Origin: Emiliania huxleyi CCMP1516
Taxonomy: Eukaryota > Haptophyta > Isochrysidales > Noelaerhabdaceae
DNA: 35,365 nt
Assembly (NCBI RefSeq): GCF_000372725.1
Contig: NW_005198244.1
Span: 501,043-536,407 of the forward strand
Reading direction: 5' to 3'
Part shown: piece after piece, positions 16,431 to 25,756 of the stretch
How the letters are laid out: each line of letters begins with the position of its first letter
Numbering within the stretch: position 1 is the first letter of the stretch
Translations under genes and position numbers: made by a program
Notes under the pieces: model-generated
The model's database searches: none
What the model was told of the DNA's origin: nothing
The model's input: the letters and a program-made list of their open reading frames with translations, nothing else

Positions 16431-18845
16431 GGTGAGAGGGGCACGTGGCAGCCCGCCGAGCTACGTGACGCGGGATGGTGTGCCGGTTGGTTGCGCTGGC
16501 GGGGGGCAGTGTGAGGGGCAGCGAGCCAGCGGAGGCGATGGACGCGTGTGCGATTTTGCTCTCTCTCTCTGTGTCACGCGCTTGTGGAGCTCATGCGTAG
16601 GCTTGCTCGACCACGAGGAGACGGTCAGCTGCTGCCTCGACGACAGCGTCGGGTGGCACTGAGAGACACACGCGGCTGGCAGCGGGGAGGCGCGATCGGA
16701 CGCGAAGAATATAGAAAACGGCCACACACGTCCACCGTCCAGCGAGGCCGAGGCAAGGCTTGTTGCACGAGTATATGGGACAAAAGCGTCGAAAATGTCC
16801 CAAATACCTAGAAATAAAACTTAACCCCTAAACGGCTATCCTCTATACGGTGAGGCGGAGCAGTCGCGCAGGGCGAGACGAGGGAGGGAGCAGGACGTTG
16901 CGGAGATCAGCAGGAGGATGTACGAAGAGATTAGGAGCAGCAGACTAGTTGCAAAAAGTCTGTCGTGCAAAACCCGCCCAAAACTACCAAAATCGCTGTC
17001 ACGGCAGCTCGGCACTATCTACTCAAAAAAAGTGACGTAGACCACCCACTTTTTAAGCGTTCGCCGCATACACAAGGTCCGCCTGCGTGCGGCGCCAGCT
17101 TCTCAGGGCCGTAGCGCGAAAAACGACCGAGGAGATGCATCCTAGCTGTCGCCGCCAAAGGCGACTCGACGCCGCTGAGATCGGAGATCAAGCTCTGACA
17201 GGTCACACGTCGCTCCTTTGACGCCGACGTGACTCACCCGTGCAGAGCGCATCAGGACACGGTCTCGACGCGCTCGGTACGACGCCTGCGACCCGTCTCG
17301 GGTCAGGTGGCACGACGCTCATCGCGCCTGCCAGCGCTGCGGTGCAGGTTGCCACGACGAGGTCGAGCACGCTTCTATACGCTCGCCGAGCCTTCCTTTC
17401 CATCCCATTAGACAGCCCGGGAACGGTGGCGGTCAGAGGCAAAGCCTGCGAGGGGTGGTGGAACCACATGTCGCGGCCACCGCCGGCTCGACGCGACGAT
17501 AGCCTCCGGAGGCTGAACTTTGAGGCACCATCATCGGACGATGTCGACGAGTTGGGTCGCTCTCGCGGTATCCAGGTAGCCCCCCATACTAGTAGCACCA
17601 GCCATGGCCTCAGGGAGCGCGGGCGAGGGCGCTGGGAGCAACACGGACAAAAAAACATCAGAAGTGGTCATTATGACACCACCCGTATTTGCAACTAGTC
17701 AGGCAGGGACCCGAGGGACCATGTGGAAGACGGCTAGTGCTAGTCCCCCATCGGGAGGACGACCCCGGCTAGTCGCCGACCACACCCACAAAGAACCCTG
17801 CACAAAGACCGCAGGGCGGGGACCTGTTCCTTTTTACCCATCTCCTAGTAGAGGTGTCCGTTTTATTTATTTTATTTACTCTATACCGAAATGGGGTGCC
17901 CGGAAGGGCGATATCACGGCGGCCTAACTGTGCCTCCGTGCGCTCGCCACATCCCCCTGCTGCCCGAGGGTCGGGTTAGCACTTTATTGGGCACATACAG
18001 AGGCGGTGGGAAGCCACCACACGTTCCCTTCAAATTTCCCGCCACAGAGCTCCGGAGCGCGCTCTGCACGAGCTCCTGGGACGCGGTTTCGTCTTTCGAT
18101 CCCAGACGGTCGTCGCACGTCGGCGCCCCAGTGAGGTCCGCCGTCATAGGTGTAGCACGCTACTAGACACACTGCCTCCAAGTTGAGCGGTGGAAAATTG
18201 TGACGAAGCCACGCACCGAAGCGCCGGCGTCCCTCTGGCAATCTGCCACCGACAGCAACACGCCTTTGATCACCGGCTGCTTGCGCTCCGCATACTCTCC
18301 AGAAGCTGTTGGTTGTGTGGCTGGTGCTACTTCTATCAGCCTTCCTCATGCACAATGTTGCCGTTGAGCTACGAGGCTGCAACCCGTCGTCATTTGAGTT
18401 TGCTGCCAGCCACACACAGCGCGTTCCTGCTGCACGAATGGTTGGACAGGTGTGAACAACACCTCGTGGGGGCGGCACCGCAGGCGTCCATTGAGGGGTC
18501 CAGGTGATAGCCCTGGGCGGGCAATCCATACGCCTAGTTGGACTTCAGATCGCCCGATCGCGTCCCGGTGAACTGACGTCGGATTTGTGACGCCGCCGCA
18601 CCGCGCCGCGGCCGGGGGCCCTCCGGAGGCCGAGGATGGCCGTGGCGGACCGGGACGAGCTCTGGGAGGTAAAGTGTCAGTGTATATACTGTAGAGGCTG
18701 ACCACGTGCACAATATCTCTCACTCTAGCTAAGCCAGGGGAGGCTATTCTGGGCGTCCACACGGCTTACACCGGTGAGCCTCGCGACAAAGCGAGCGCGT
18801 CCGGCAGAGCGACTGAAGAATCGAGGACAGAGTCACAAATCCCGC
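16431..18845. other. No gene supported in about 2.4 kb
   Basis: Several open frames of 60-180 codons exist on both strands (for example minus 17203-17658 and 17984-18529) but none has a recognisable domain, and overlapping frames are equally open. An AT-richer patch lies at 17850-17885 (TTTTATTTATTTTATTTACT) and a TATATA at about 18686. It could hide a degenerate transposable element or a multi-exon gene. I see nothing decisive. Confidence 0.35.
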
Positions 18846-18854
18846 TTGTTGTGC

Positions 18855-19075
18855 GTGCCGAGCCGCGTGCGCGCGCTCTCGCTCGACCTCGGCGAGCCGC
18901 TCTAGTTAGCGCGAGCGCCCTAGGGGGACGCATAGCCGTCGACCCTCACGCTGGAGGCGGCAGCGACGCTGGCTGCTGGCTGCCCGCATGTTGCTTGGGA
19001 AAGTGGCGGTGAATACATCGATCGAAATACAGTCTGTGACGGCACCCTGCCTAAAGCCGTACGGTGCGTATTCTC
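18855..19075 (+). pseudogene. 3' remnant of an AP2-family gene, upstream of the array
   Basis: 18855-18905 encodes VPSRVRALSLDLGEPL and a stop, the C-terminal block seen at 20044-20094 and 21705-21755. The match continues through the 3' flank (GTTAGCGCGAGCGCC, GCTGGAGGCGGCAGCGACGC, GTGGCGGTGAATACATCGA) to about 19075. No AP2 domain precedes it, so only the 3' end of a gene is left. Confidence 0.7.
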
Positions 19076-19186
19076 GTTTTGGCGTCGGCTCTGTGTAGTA
19101 TCGCCGCAAAAGACCGTTTATATTTTCTCGTCATGCATACCGAACCGATGGACGTGTTCAAAACTTGAGGAAGGGGCGCAGAGCTG

Positions 19187-20001
19187 ATGATGCGGGCACC
19201 GCGCACTGAAGCGCTCGCGGCGTCCGAGCCGGGGCGGGCGGCATCCGAGCCTCAAGGGGCAGCGGTCGCGACGGAGGCAGAGGGCTTGCGTCTGCATCTC
19301 TCGGGCAACAGCACTGGCTACAAAGGAGTGTGGCGGAACGCCTATGGCCGCTTTATGGCGCAGCGCTCGGCGGACGGAGGGCACGTTTACATCGGCACCT
19401 TCGGCACTGTGGTGGAGGCGGCGGTGGCGTACGCGAGGGCGGTCGGCGAGTACCAGCCTCCGGCTCCTCCGACAGTGGCGACAGAGGCGGAGGGCTTGCA
19501 CTTGCACCTCTCCAGCAACGCCACCGGCTACAGAGGAGTGTGGCTGCAGAGGGCGGCAGGAGAGGCAGGGCCGTCGGCGAGTGCACGGGTCGGCCACAAA
19601 CGGCAGCAGCGCCGCTGCTCTAGCTGCAAACGGCAGCGCCGCTGCCGGTGGAAGGCTGGGGGAAGGCGAGACCCCATTGAAGGTTCTGGCTGTTCTGCTT
19701 TAGGCCGCGCGAGGAGCAGGAGCAGGAGGAGGAGGAGGAGGAGGAGGAGGAAGAGGAGGAGGAGGAGGAAGAGGTCGAGGTGGAGCTGGAGACGCAGGAG
19801 GCGGCGGCGGCGGCGACGGCGGCGGCGGACGAGGAGGAGGAGCCGTTCAACTTGCCCCGCACCGTGCACCAGCTCAAGCGCTTTTTCTCCAACGACGTGC
19901 AGTCGACCGCCGGCGTCAAGCCCGCCCTCGAGCGGATGGAGCGAGAGTTTTACAACGAAGTCAAGGCGGGCAACGTGTCGAGCCGCGTGCGACAGCTGTG
20001 A
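19187..20001 (+). CDS. AP2-domain protein, array member 1 (two exons)
   Basis: Exon 1 is 19187-19647 and exon 2 is 19704-20001. The 56-bp intron GTGGAA...CTTTAG joins two frames into 252 aa. Exon 1 has one full AP2 domain (TGYKGVWRNAYGRFMAQRS, VYIGTFGTVVEAAVAYARAV) and the start of a second (ATGYRGVWLQ) that breaks off after the first strand. Exon 2 starts with a long Glu tract, then Ala/Glu-rich sequence and the conserved block FNLPRTVHQLKRFFSNDVQS and VKPALERMEREFYNEVKAG. AP2 domains bind DNA in plant ERF factors; many algal AP2 proteins are of unknown role. The C-terminal block is shared with member 2 and may be a partner-binding module. A truncated second AP2 domain suggests altered DNA binding. 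Confidence 0.75.
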
Positions 20002-20031
20002 ACAGCGTCTCTTCACACCTCTAGCTGTGAA

Positions 20032-20170
20032 CAGGCGGGCGACGTGCCGAGCCGCGTGCGCGCGCTCTCGCGCGACCTCGGCGAGCCGCTCTAGTTAGCG
20101 CGAGCGCCCTAGGGGGGTCCATAGCCGTCGACTTCCTCCTGCTGGAGGCGGCAGCGACTGCCTGCTGGCT
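20032..20170 (+). repeat. Extra AP2 C-terminal block plus 3' flank
   Basis: Just after the stop of member 1, GCGGGCGACGTGCCGAGCCG starts a second copy of the C-terminal exon end (RVRALSRDLGEPL, TAG 20092-20094). The shared 3' flank follows to about 20170. It duplicates sequence that member 1 lost when its own frame stopped early at RVRQL. Confidence 0.75.
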
Positions 20171-20678
20171 GCCCACATGTGCCAGCACATGTTGATCGGT
20201 TTGCGGTGAAGACTGTCTGTGTCGGCATCGGCCTGCCTGGCTGGGAGCGCTGGGCCTGCGGGTCGGACAGAGGTGGAGGCGCTTGGCGGCGGCGGCGGGG
20301 GACCCTGATCATGCATAGCATGCTTCTGTGGATCGATGTAGTACACAGTGTCGGGACAGCGGACGAGGCACAGGTTTGTTGAGAAAGAAAGAAAGAAAGG
20401 CAACCCCAGGGAGGGATGTGTGTGCGAGTATATGTACACAGTGTGTGTACGTACTCACACGTACACACACTCTCACACACACACGGAGGGAAAAAGAAAG
20501 AAAGAAACGGGATTTAAAGGAGAGGAGTTTGGTAAATAAATAAATAAATAAAACGGGCACTCCAAACGAGGGGTGGGAGAAACTGGGAGGATCTAAGGCT
20601 TTGGATTTTTTCCTTTTCACCACACCTCTCGCATCGCCGCGCCACCGTGGCGGGGCTGGCTCTGCGCGCACAGAGCTG
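20171..20678. other. Spacer between AP2 genes with GAAA, CA and TAAA microsatellites
   Basis: Holds (GAAA)n at about 20383-20399 and 20494-20506, CA/GT-rich sequence (20418-20485), (TAAA)n at 20533-20552 and a GGGATTTAAAGGAGAGGAGT motif resembling repeat R2. This is the promoter side of array member 2. No gene seen. Confidence 0.5.
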
Positions 20679-21301
20679 ATGCCGCTGGCACAGTGCACCG
20701 AAGCGCTCGCGGCGTCCGAGCCGGCAGCGGCCTCCGAGCGCCAAACGGCAGCGGTCGCGACGCAGGCGGAGGGCTTGCGCTTGCACCTCTCGGGCAGCAA
20801 CAGCACCGGCTACAAGTGCGTGTACCCCTCCTCCGGTCGCTTCCAGGCGCGACACAGGGTGGACGGCGAGGAGGTCTCCATCGGCCTTTTCGACACGGCG
20901 GTCGAGGCGGCGGTGGCGTACGCGCGGGCGGTCGGCGAGTACCAGCCTCCGGCAGTGGCCGCGGAGGCGGAGGGCTTGCGCTTGCACCTCTCGAGCAGCA
21001 GCACCGGCTACACGGGCGTGTTCAAGCAGGCATCTCGCCGCTTCCAGTCGAAGTACCAGCGGGACGGCAGGAAGGTCCACATCGGCATCTTTGACACGGC
21101 GGTGGAGGCGGCGGTGGCGTATGCGAAGGCGATCGCGGCGCCAGCGGCAGGAGAGGCAGGGCCGTCCGCGGCGTACGCGCGGGCAGTCGGCCGCAAACGG
21201 CAGCGCCACTGCCGCTTGACGCTGCGGGTAAGTAAGATCTGCCACATCTGCTTGTTCTGCTTTAGGCCGCGCGAGGAGGAGGAGGAGGAGCAGCAGAGGC
21301 A

Positions 21302-21337
<36 letters not shown>

Positions 21338-21605
21338 GCCGCAGCCGCCGCAGGAGGAGGAAGAGCAAGAGGTCGAGGTGGAGCTGGAGACGACGAAGAA
21401 GAAGAAGAAGAAGACGACGAAGAAGAAGCCGTTCAACTTGCCCCGCACCGTGCACAAGCTCAAGCGCTTCTTCTCCAACGACGTGCAGTCGATCGCCGGG
21501 TTCAAGCCCGCCCTCGAGCAGATGGAGGTTGAGACGTACGGCGCAGTGAAGACGGGCGCCCTACACGTGCGCGTGCGCTCGCTCTCGCTCGAAATCGGGC
21601 TCTAG
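20679..21605 (+). CDS. AP2-domain protein, array member 2 (two AP2 domains)
   Basis: The start ATG at 20679 is chosen by alignment with member 1 (CTEALAASEP follows in both); an in-frame ATG at 20601 exists. Up to 308 aa. Two complete AP2 domains: TGYKCVYPSSGRFQARHR with VSIGLFDTAVEAAVAYARA, and TGYTGVFKQASRRFQSKYQ with VHIGIFDTAVEAAVAYAKA. Then come a Glu/Gln tract from GAG and CAG repeats, a Lys-rich stretch and the block FNLPRTVHKLKRFFSNDVQS. The intron of member 1 has a counterpart at 21224-21265 (GCGGGTAAG...CTTTAG, 42 bp, phase 2); because it is a multiple of three the frame is open either way. A GTAAGT donor at 21228 would give a 38-bp frameshifting excision. Likely DNA-binding nuclear protein. 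Confidence 0.8.
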
Positions 21606-21925
21606 TTTATTCCCGAGGTGTCGAGCCGTGTGCACGCGCTCGACCTTGCTCGACCTCGGCGTGACGCGCTCTAGTTTTGCGTACGGCGAAGTCAAGGTGG
21701 GCGACGTGCCGAGCCGCGTGCGCGCGCTCTTGCTCGACCTCGGCGAGCCGCTCTAGTTAGCGCGAGCGCCTAGGGGAGTCCATAGCCGTCGACCCTCCCG
21801 CTGGAGGCGGCAGCGACGCTGGCTGCTGGCTGCCCGCATGTTGCTCGGGAAGTGGCGGTGAATACATCGAAATACAGTCTGTGTCGGCACCCTGCCTACG
21901 TCGCGAATTCTCGTTTACCGTTTTG
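21606..21925 (+). repeat. Two more reiterated AP2 C-terminal blocks and shared 3' flank
   Basis: 21618-21674 is a degenerate copy (GAGGTGTCGAGCCGTGTGCA, ending CTCTAG). 21680-21755 is a good copy reading YGEVKVGDVPSRVRALLLDL and a TAG. The 3' flank to about 21925 matches 18906-19075. The block therefore occurs at least four times outside the main frames in 3 kb. Confidence 0.75.
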
Positions 21926-22737
21926 GAGTTGAGCAAATCGAGGGACGCGACCCACCTCGCCACAGACGGTCCCGTGCCTCGCCACTATGACGGCCACACG
22001 ACCGCAGCTCGTGTGCGTGTGGCCGTCTCTTTGTCCGGAGTGAATACCACTACACGTGAAGTGACGGTGTCCCCCGATTTCGCCGCGCTCGGCGAACCTC
22101 GACAGCGCTTTCGGTGGCATGCAGCTCTTTGCGACAGAAGCCTGGAGAGCAGCTCCTCTGCTGCTCACACACTCTGCACAGTTGACACAGCCTACTGTGC
22201 GGCTGCCACAGCTGTCACAGCGATGGGCTCGCCCTCACTGGCCCTCAGTCACTTGTGCTGCGGCTTGTGTGAGCGACACTGCTTGGCGACTGCCGGCACA
22301 CTGTGAGACCGTGGGTGTGAGGTAAAAGCACGCTACCAGCGCTTGGTCACATCGGCCCCGAGGTCAGATCCTTCTACTCTGTTGATGACAACACTTGTCT
22401 ACTCGCTGGAGCCGAGCAGGAGGGCCCGGCGCACAACCCCTGGTCAACTCAGGGTCCACACCCCGTAGCCCGTTTGTGCCGCGTCCCGTGCCGCTCGCTC
22501 GGCACACTCGAGGACGCGTCATCAGCTCTGTGCGCGCAGACCCAGCCTCGCCCGGCGCGGTCCTCGTTGGGCTGTCGTGTCGTCCTCCCCCACCGCCGCC
22601 CGAACCTGTGTGCTGTGAGAGAGATTTGTGCTTACTGTCTCGCGCGCACCTAGAATTCTTCTTCTGCAGTTGTCTTTGTTAAATTCTTCTTCTGCCGCCC
22701 GGCGTAGCGAGCGAGCGGAGCGGGCGGGGGGGACTGC
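21926..22737. other. Upstream region of the kinase gene, no gene seen
   Basis: Unique sequence. Notable: an inverted piece of the AP2 5' leader (CATCAGCTCTGTGCGCGCAG at 22520-22539, the complement of CTGCGCGCACAGAGCTGATG at 20661-20680), a short direct repeat AATTCTTCTTCTGC (about 22654 and 22682), and a GC-box-like GAGCGGGCGGGGGG just before the TATA box. Confidence 0.45.
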
Positions 22738-22747
22738 TATATAAAAG
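22738..22747 (+). promoter_or_regulatory. TATA box of the ankyrin-kinase gene
   Basis: TATATAAAAG lies 67 bp before the ATG at 22814 and directly after a G/C-rich box. With transcription starting ~30 bp downstream (near 22770), the 5' leader would be ~45 nt. Consensus TATA boxes are otherwise not evident in this window. Confidence 0.7.
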
Positions 22748-22813
22748 ATGAGAAGAAAAAACTCACTCGGAGCACTTTGCGCCGGTTTTTCTTATTCGCT
22801 GCCGCCATGAGCC

Positions 22814-25756
22814 ATGAGCGGCATCGCCCCGGTCGTGCCCGCCGAGCTGCGCCAGGGCAACCTGCGCTCGCTGCGCGCCCTCCTCGCCGGGTGGACGCGC
22901 GGCCCGGCGCTCACGGCCCTGCTCGACGCGCGGCTCGAGGCCGAGAACCAGTACACGCTGCTGTATATCGCCGCTCGGCACGGACAGGCCGACGCCGTGC
23001 GGCTGCTGCTCGAGAGCGGCGCGAGCGTGGGGGCAACGACGGGCCGTGGCTCCACCGCGCTGTTCATCGCGTGCCAGGAGGGCCAGCTCGAGTGCGTTCG
23101 GCTGCTTCTCGGCGCCAACGCTGACGCTGACCAAGCCAAGGACGGCGGTGTCACGCCGCTGTTCATCGCGTGCCAGAAGGGCCAGCTCGAGTGCGTGCGG
23201 CTGCTTCTCGCTGCTGGCGCGGCGGTCGAAAAAGCCGTGAATGACGGCACCACGCCGCTGAGCGCTGCGAGCCAGACTGGCCAGATCGACTGCGTCCGTC
23301 TGATGATCGCCACGGGCGCTGCGGTGAACCAAGCAGACACTGACGGCTTCACGCCGCTGCTCGTCGCGTGCCAGGAGGGTCACCTCGAGTGCGCCCAGCT
23401 GCTCCTCGGCGCCAGCGCGGCGGTCAACCAAGTCAAGGGCGGCGGTGCCACGCCGCTGTTCATGGCGTGCCAGAAGGGCCGCCTCGAGATCGTCCAGTTG
23501 CTTCTCGAGGCTGACGCGGCGGTCGAACAAGCCAAGGATGACGGTGCCACGCCGCTGTCCATCGCGTGCCAGCAGGGCCACCTCGAGTGCGCCCGGCTGC
23601 TTCTCGCTGCTGGCGCGGCGGTCGACCAAGCCGCGGACGGCGGCCTCACGCCGCTGCACGCTGCGTGCCTGGAGGGCCACCCCGCCGTCGTGCTCTGCCT
23701 GCTGCGGGCGGGCGCAGACGCGGCGGCGCGCACCTCGGACGGGCGTACGGCGCTGCAGCTGGCGAAGGAGAAGGGCCACACCGAGTGCGAGCGCGCCTTT
23801 GAGGCGGCGGCGAGGGAGGCGAAGAGAGCGGAGATTGAGGCGAAGGTGGAGAGGGCAGTGGCCGAGAGGGCGGCGGCCGAGAGGGTGGAGGCCGAGAGGG
23901 CGGCCGAGGAGGCTGCGGCGGCGCTGCTGGCGGAGGAGGAGTCGGAGAAGTGCGCCGAGGAGAAGAAGAAGGCCAAGAAGAGGGGCAAGAAGAAGAAGCA
24001 GGGCGGCGGGGGCGGCGCTGGGCCGTCGCAAGAGGCCGAGGCGCCGGCGGAAGAGGGGGAAGAGGAGGTGGTGGCGGCGGCGGCGGAGGCGGAGCTTGCG
24101 GCGGCGCTCGAGGAGAGGCGCGCGCGCGACAAGCTCAAGGAGGCGCGGAAGCGGGACAGCCAGCGGCTGCGCAAGGCGCATGGCGCGGCGATGGGCGCGC
24201 TCAAGTCGCTCGACACCGCGGACAGCCCCTCCGCGCTCCGAGCGGGCATCGCCGCCGCCAGGCCGCACGTGGGAGTGCTGCCTGCCTTGGCCGAGGAGGT
24301 GAGCGCGGCGGAGTCGCGGCTGGAAGAGCTGTCTGTCGCCGCCGAGCCGGCCGCGGCAGAGGCGGCTGTTGCTCGGCCCGTCGAGATAGCCCTGTCGGAC
24401 CTCGCCGCGGCGACCGACGGGTTTGCAGAGGGCAAGCTGATTGGCAGCGGCGGCTTCAGCCACGTCTACGAGGCGTCGGCCGACCTCCACCGCTCCCTCG
24501 CCGCGCCTCCGCAGCTGCGCCACTTGCCGCTCGCCGTCAAGCGGGCAACGTCGGGCCAGTCGGGCGGCTTGTCTCGGGCGGAGCTCGAGGTGAAGCTGCT
24601 CAAGGCGGTGAGCCACCCGCACCTGCTGCCGCTGCTCGGCTACTGCCTCTCACCCGACGGCGTCTGCCTCCTCTCGCCGCTGATGCGCGGCGGCTCGCTC
24701 GAGGCGCGGCTGCGTATCTCGGATCTCGACTGCGCGGCGCAGCTCCGGCGGTTGGGCATGGCGGAGCCGCCGAGGCCGCTGACGTGGCGGCAGCGCGTGC
24801 GTGTCGCGTGCGAGGCGACCGAGGCGCTCGTCTACCTTCACTCGAAGGGCATCGTGCACCGCGACGTCAAGCCAGACAACATCCTGCTCGACGAGAAGCT
24901 GACCGCCGTGCTCGCCGACACGGGCTTTGCCAAGGACCAGCGCCCGGACGCGTCTGTCCGCTGCCGCTCGACTGCCGCCCTTTACATGACCACGGGCTAC
25001 CTCTGCCCCTCCATCATCAAGGGGGGCGAGTACTCGAGCAAGACGGACGGCTACGCCATCGGCATCACCCTCCTCGTCTGCCTCACCAACCGGTCCGAGG
25101 TGCAGCTCACCGACCGGTGCGAGGACGAGTTCGAGGAGGACTGGACCGACATCGACGTGACGAGGATCGCAGACGCGGCGGCGGGGTGGCCTGAGCCTGC
25201 GGCGCGCGCGGTCAAGGACCTCGCCAAGGCGGACGGGAAGAGCCTCTGCCACGACAGCCTGCGCAAGCGGCCCACGCTGCCCGAGGCTCTCGCGACTTTG
25301 CAGGCGCTGCTCTCTGGCTCGCAGCGCGGGGCGGGGATGGAGGAGGCTGCGCCGGCACTTGGAGACGAGGCCGCCACCGCCGCCCGCACCACCGGCTACG
25401 AGCCTTCGCCGCTCTCGGTGCAGGTGCGCGGCATGCGCACGTCCGGCGACGCGCAGGCGCGCATCCAGGACAACATGATGCTCGCCTTCAAGACGCTGAT
25501 GCCGCGCCTCGACGCCGTGTACGCCTCGCGCTCCGCGGCGGCGCCCGACGGCTTCGAGGAGCGCATCAACTTTTGGCACCGCGAGTGCGGCCTGCCGACC
25601 GAGCTGCGGAGCCAGCTGCACTCGCTGCGCATCTGGGCGAATGCGGCGAGGCACCACGACGCGGCGAGGTGGAGGAGGGACGGGCCGCGCAGCGAGGGGG
25701 AGGCGTCGCGGCTCGTGGCCGCGGTGACGGAGGCGATCGGGGCGCTCGAGGGGTGA
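22814..25756 (+). CDS. Ankyrin-repeat protein kinase (980 aa, single exon)
   Basis: About nine ankyrin repeats occupy residues 46-335 (TPLFIACQKGQLECVRLLL-type). An Ala/Glu/Lys-rich charged region (330-460, likely coiled coil) and a linker follow, then a protein kinase domain at about 535-835. This has a Gly-rich loop GSGGFSHV (544-551), LAVK with Lys576, Glu592 of helix C, HRDVKPDN (682-689) and ADTG in place of DFG (Asp702 kept). The APE motif is not obvious (GYLCPSI). Overall it is nearest to IRAK/Pelle or plant receptor-like cytoplasmic kinases. The last ~90 residues are a helical domain (ERINFWHRECGLPTELRSQL, then LRIWANAARHHDAARW). A second ATG at 22807 is out of frame, so 22814 is used. 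Ankyrin repeats probably dock partners. With all catalytic residues present it should be active. Confidence 0.9.
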   Translation: MSGIAPVVPAELRQGNLRSLRALLAGWTRGPALTALLDARLEAENQYTLLYIAARHGQADAVRLLLESGASVGATTGRGSTALFIACQEGQLECVRLLLGANADADQAKDGGVTPLFIACQKGQLECVRLLLAAGAAVEKAVNDGTTPLSAASQTGQIDCVRLMIATGAAVNQADTDGFTPLLVACQEGHLECAQLLLGASAAVNQVKGGGATPLFMACQKGRLEIVQLLLEADAAVEQAKDDGATPLSIACQQGHLECARLLLAAGAAVDQAADGGLTPLHAACLEGHPAVVLCLLRAGADAAARTSDGRTALQLAKEKGHTECERAFEAAAREAKRAEIEAKVERAVAERAAAERVEAERAAEEAAAALLAEEESEKCAEEKKKAKKRGKKKKQGGGGGAGPSQEAEAPAEEGEEEVVAAAAEAELAAALEERRARDKLKEARKRDSQRLRKAHGAAMGALKSLDTADSPSALRAGIAAARPHVGVLPALAEEVSAAESRLEELSVAAEPAAAEAAVARPVEIALSDLAAATDGFAEGKLIGSGGFSHVYEASADLHRSLAAPPQLRHLPLAVKRATSGQSGGLSRAELEVKLLKAVSHPHLLPLLGYCLSPDGVCLLSPLMRGGSLEARLRISDLDCAAQLRRLGMAEPPRPLTWRQRVRVACEATEALVYLHSKGIVHRDVKPDNILLDEKLTAVLADTGFAKDQRPDASVRCRSTAALYMTTGYLCPSIIKGGEYSSKTDGYAIGITLLVCLTNRSEVQLTDRCEDEFEEDWTDIDVTRIADAAAGWPEPAARAVKDLAKADGKSLCHDSLRKRPTLPEALATLQALLSGSQRGAGMEEAAPALGDEAATAARTTGYEPSPLSVQVRGMRTSGDAQARIQDNMMLAFKTLMPRLDAVYASRSAAAPDGFEERINFWHRECGLPTELRSQLHSLRIWANAARHHDAARWRRDGPRSEGEASRLVAAVTEAIGALEG

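Noticed and set aside
17203..18529. Minus-strand frames of 150-180 codons considered as a transposase or gene
   Set aside because: No catalytic motif or domain, the plus strand is equally open, and no splice pair joins them.
21228..21265. 38-bp GTAAGT...TTTAG intron in AP2 member 2
   Set aside because: Removal would shift the frame and lose the conserved C-terminal block; the 42-bp version or retention fits better.
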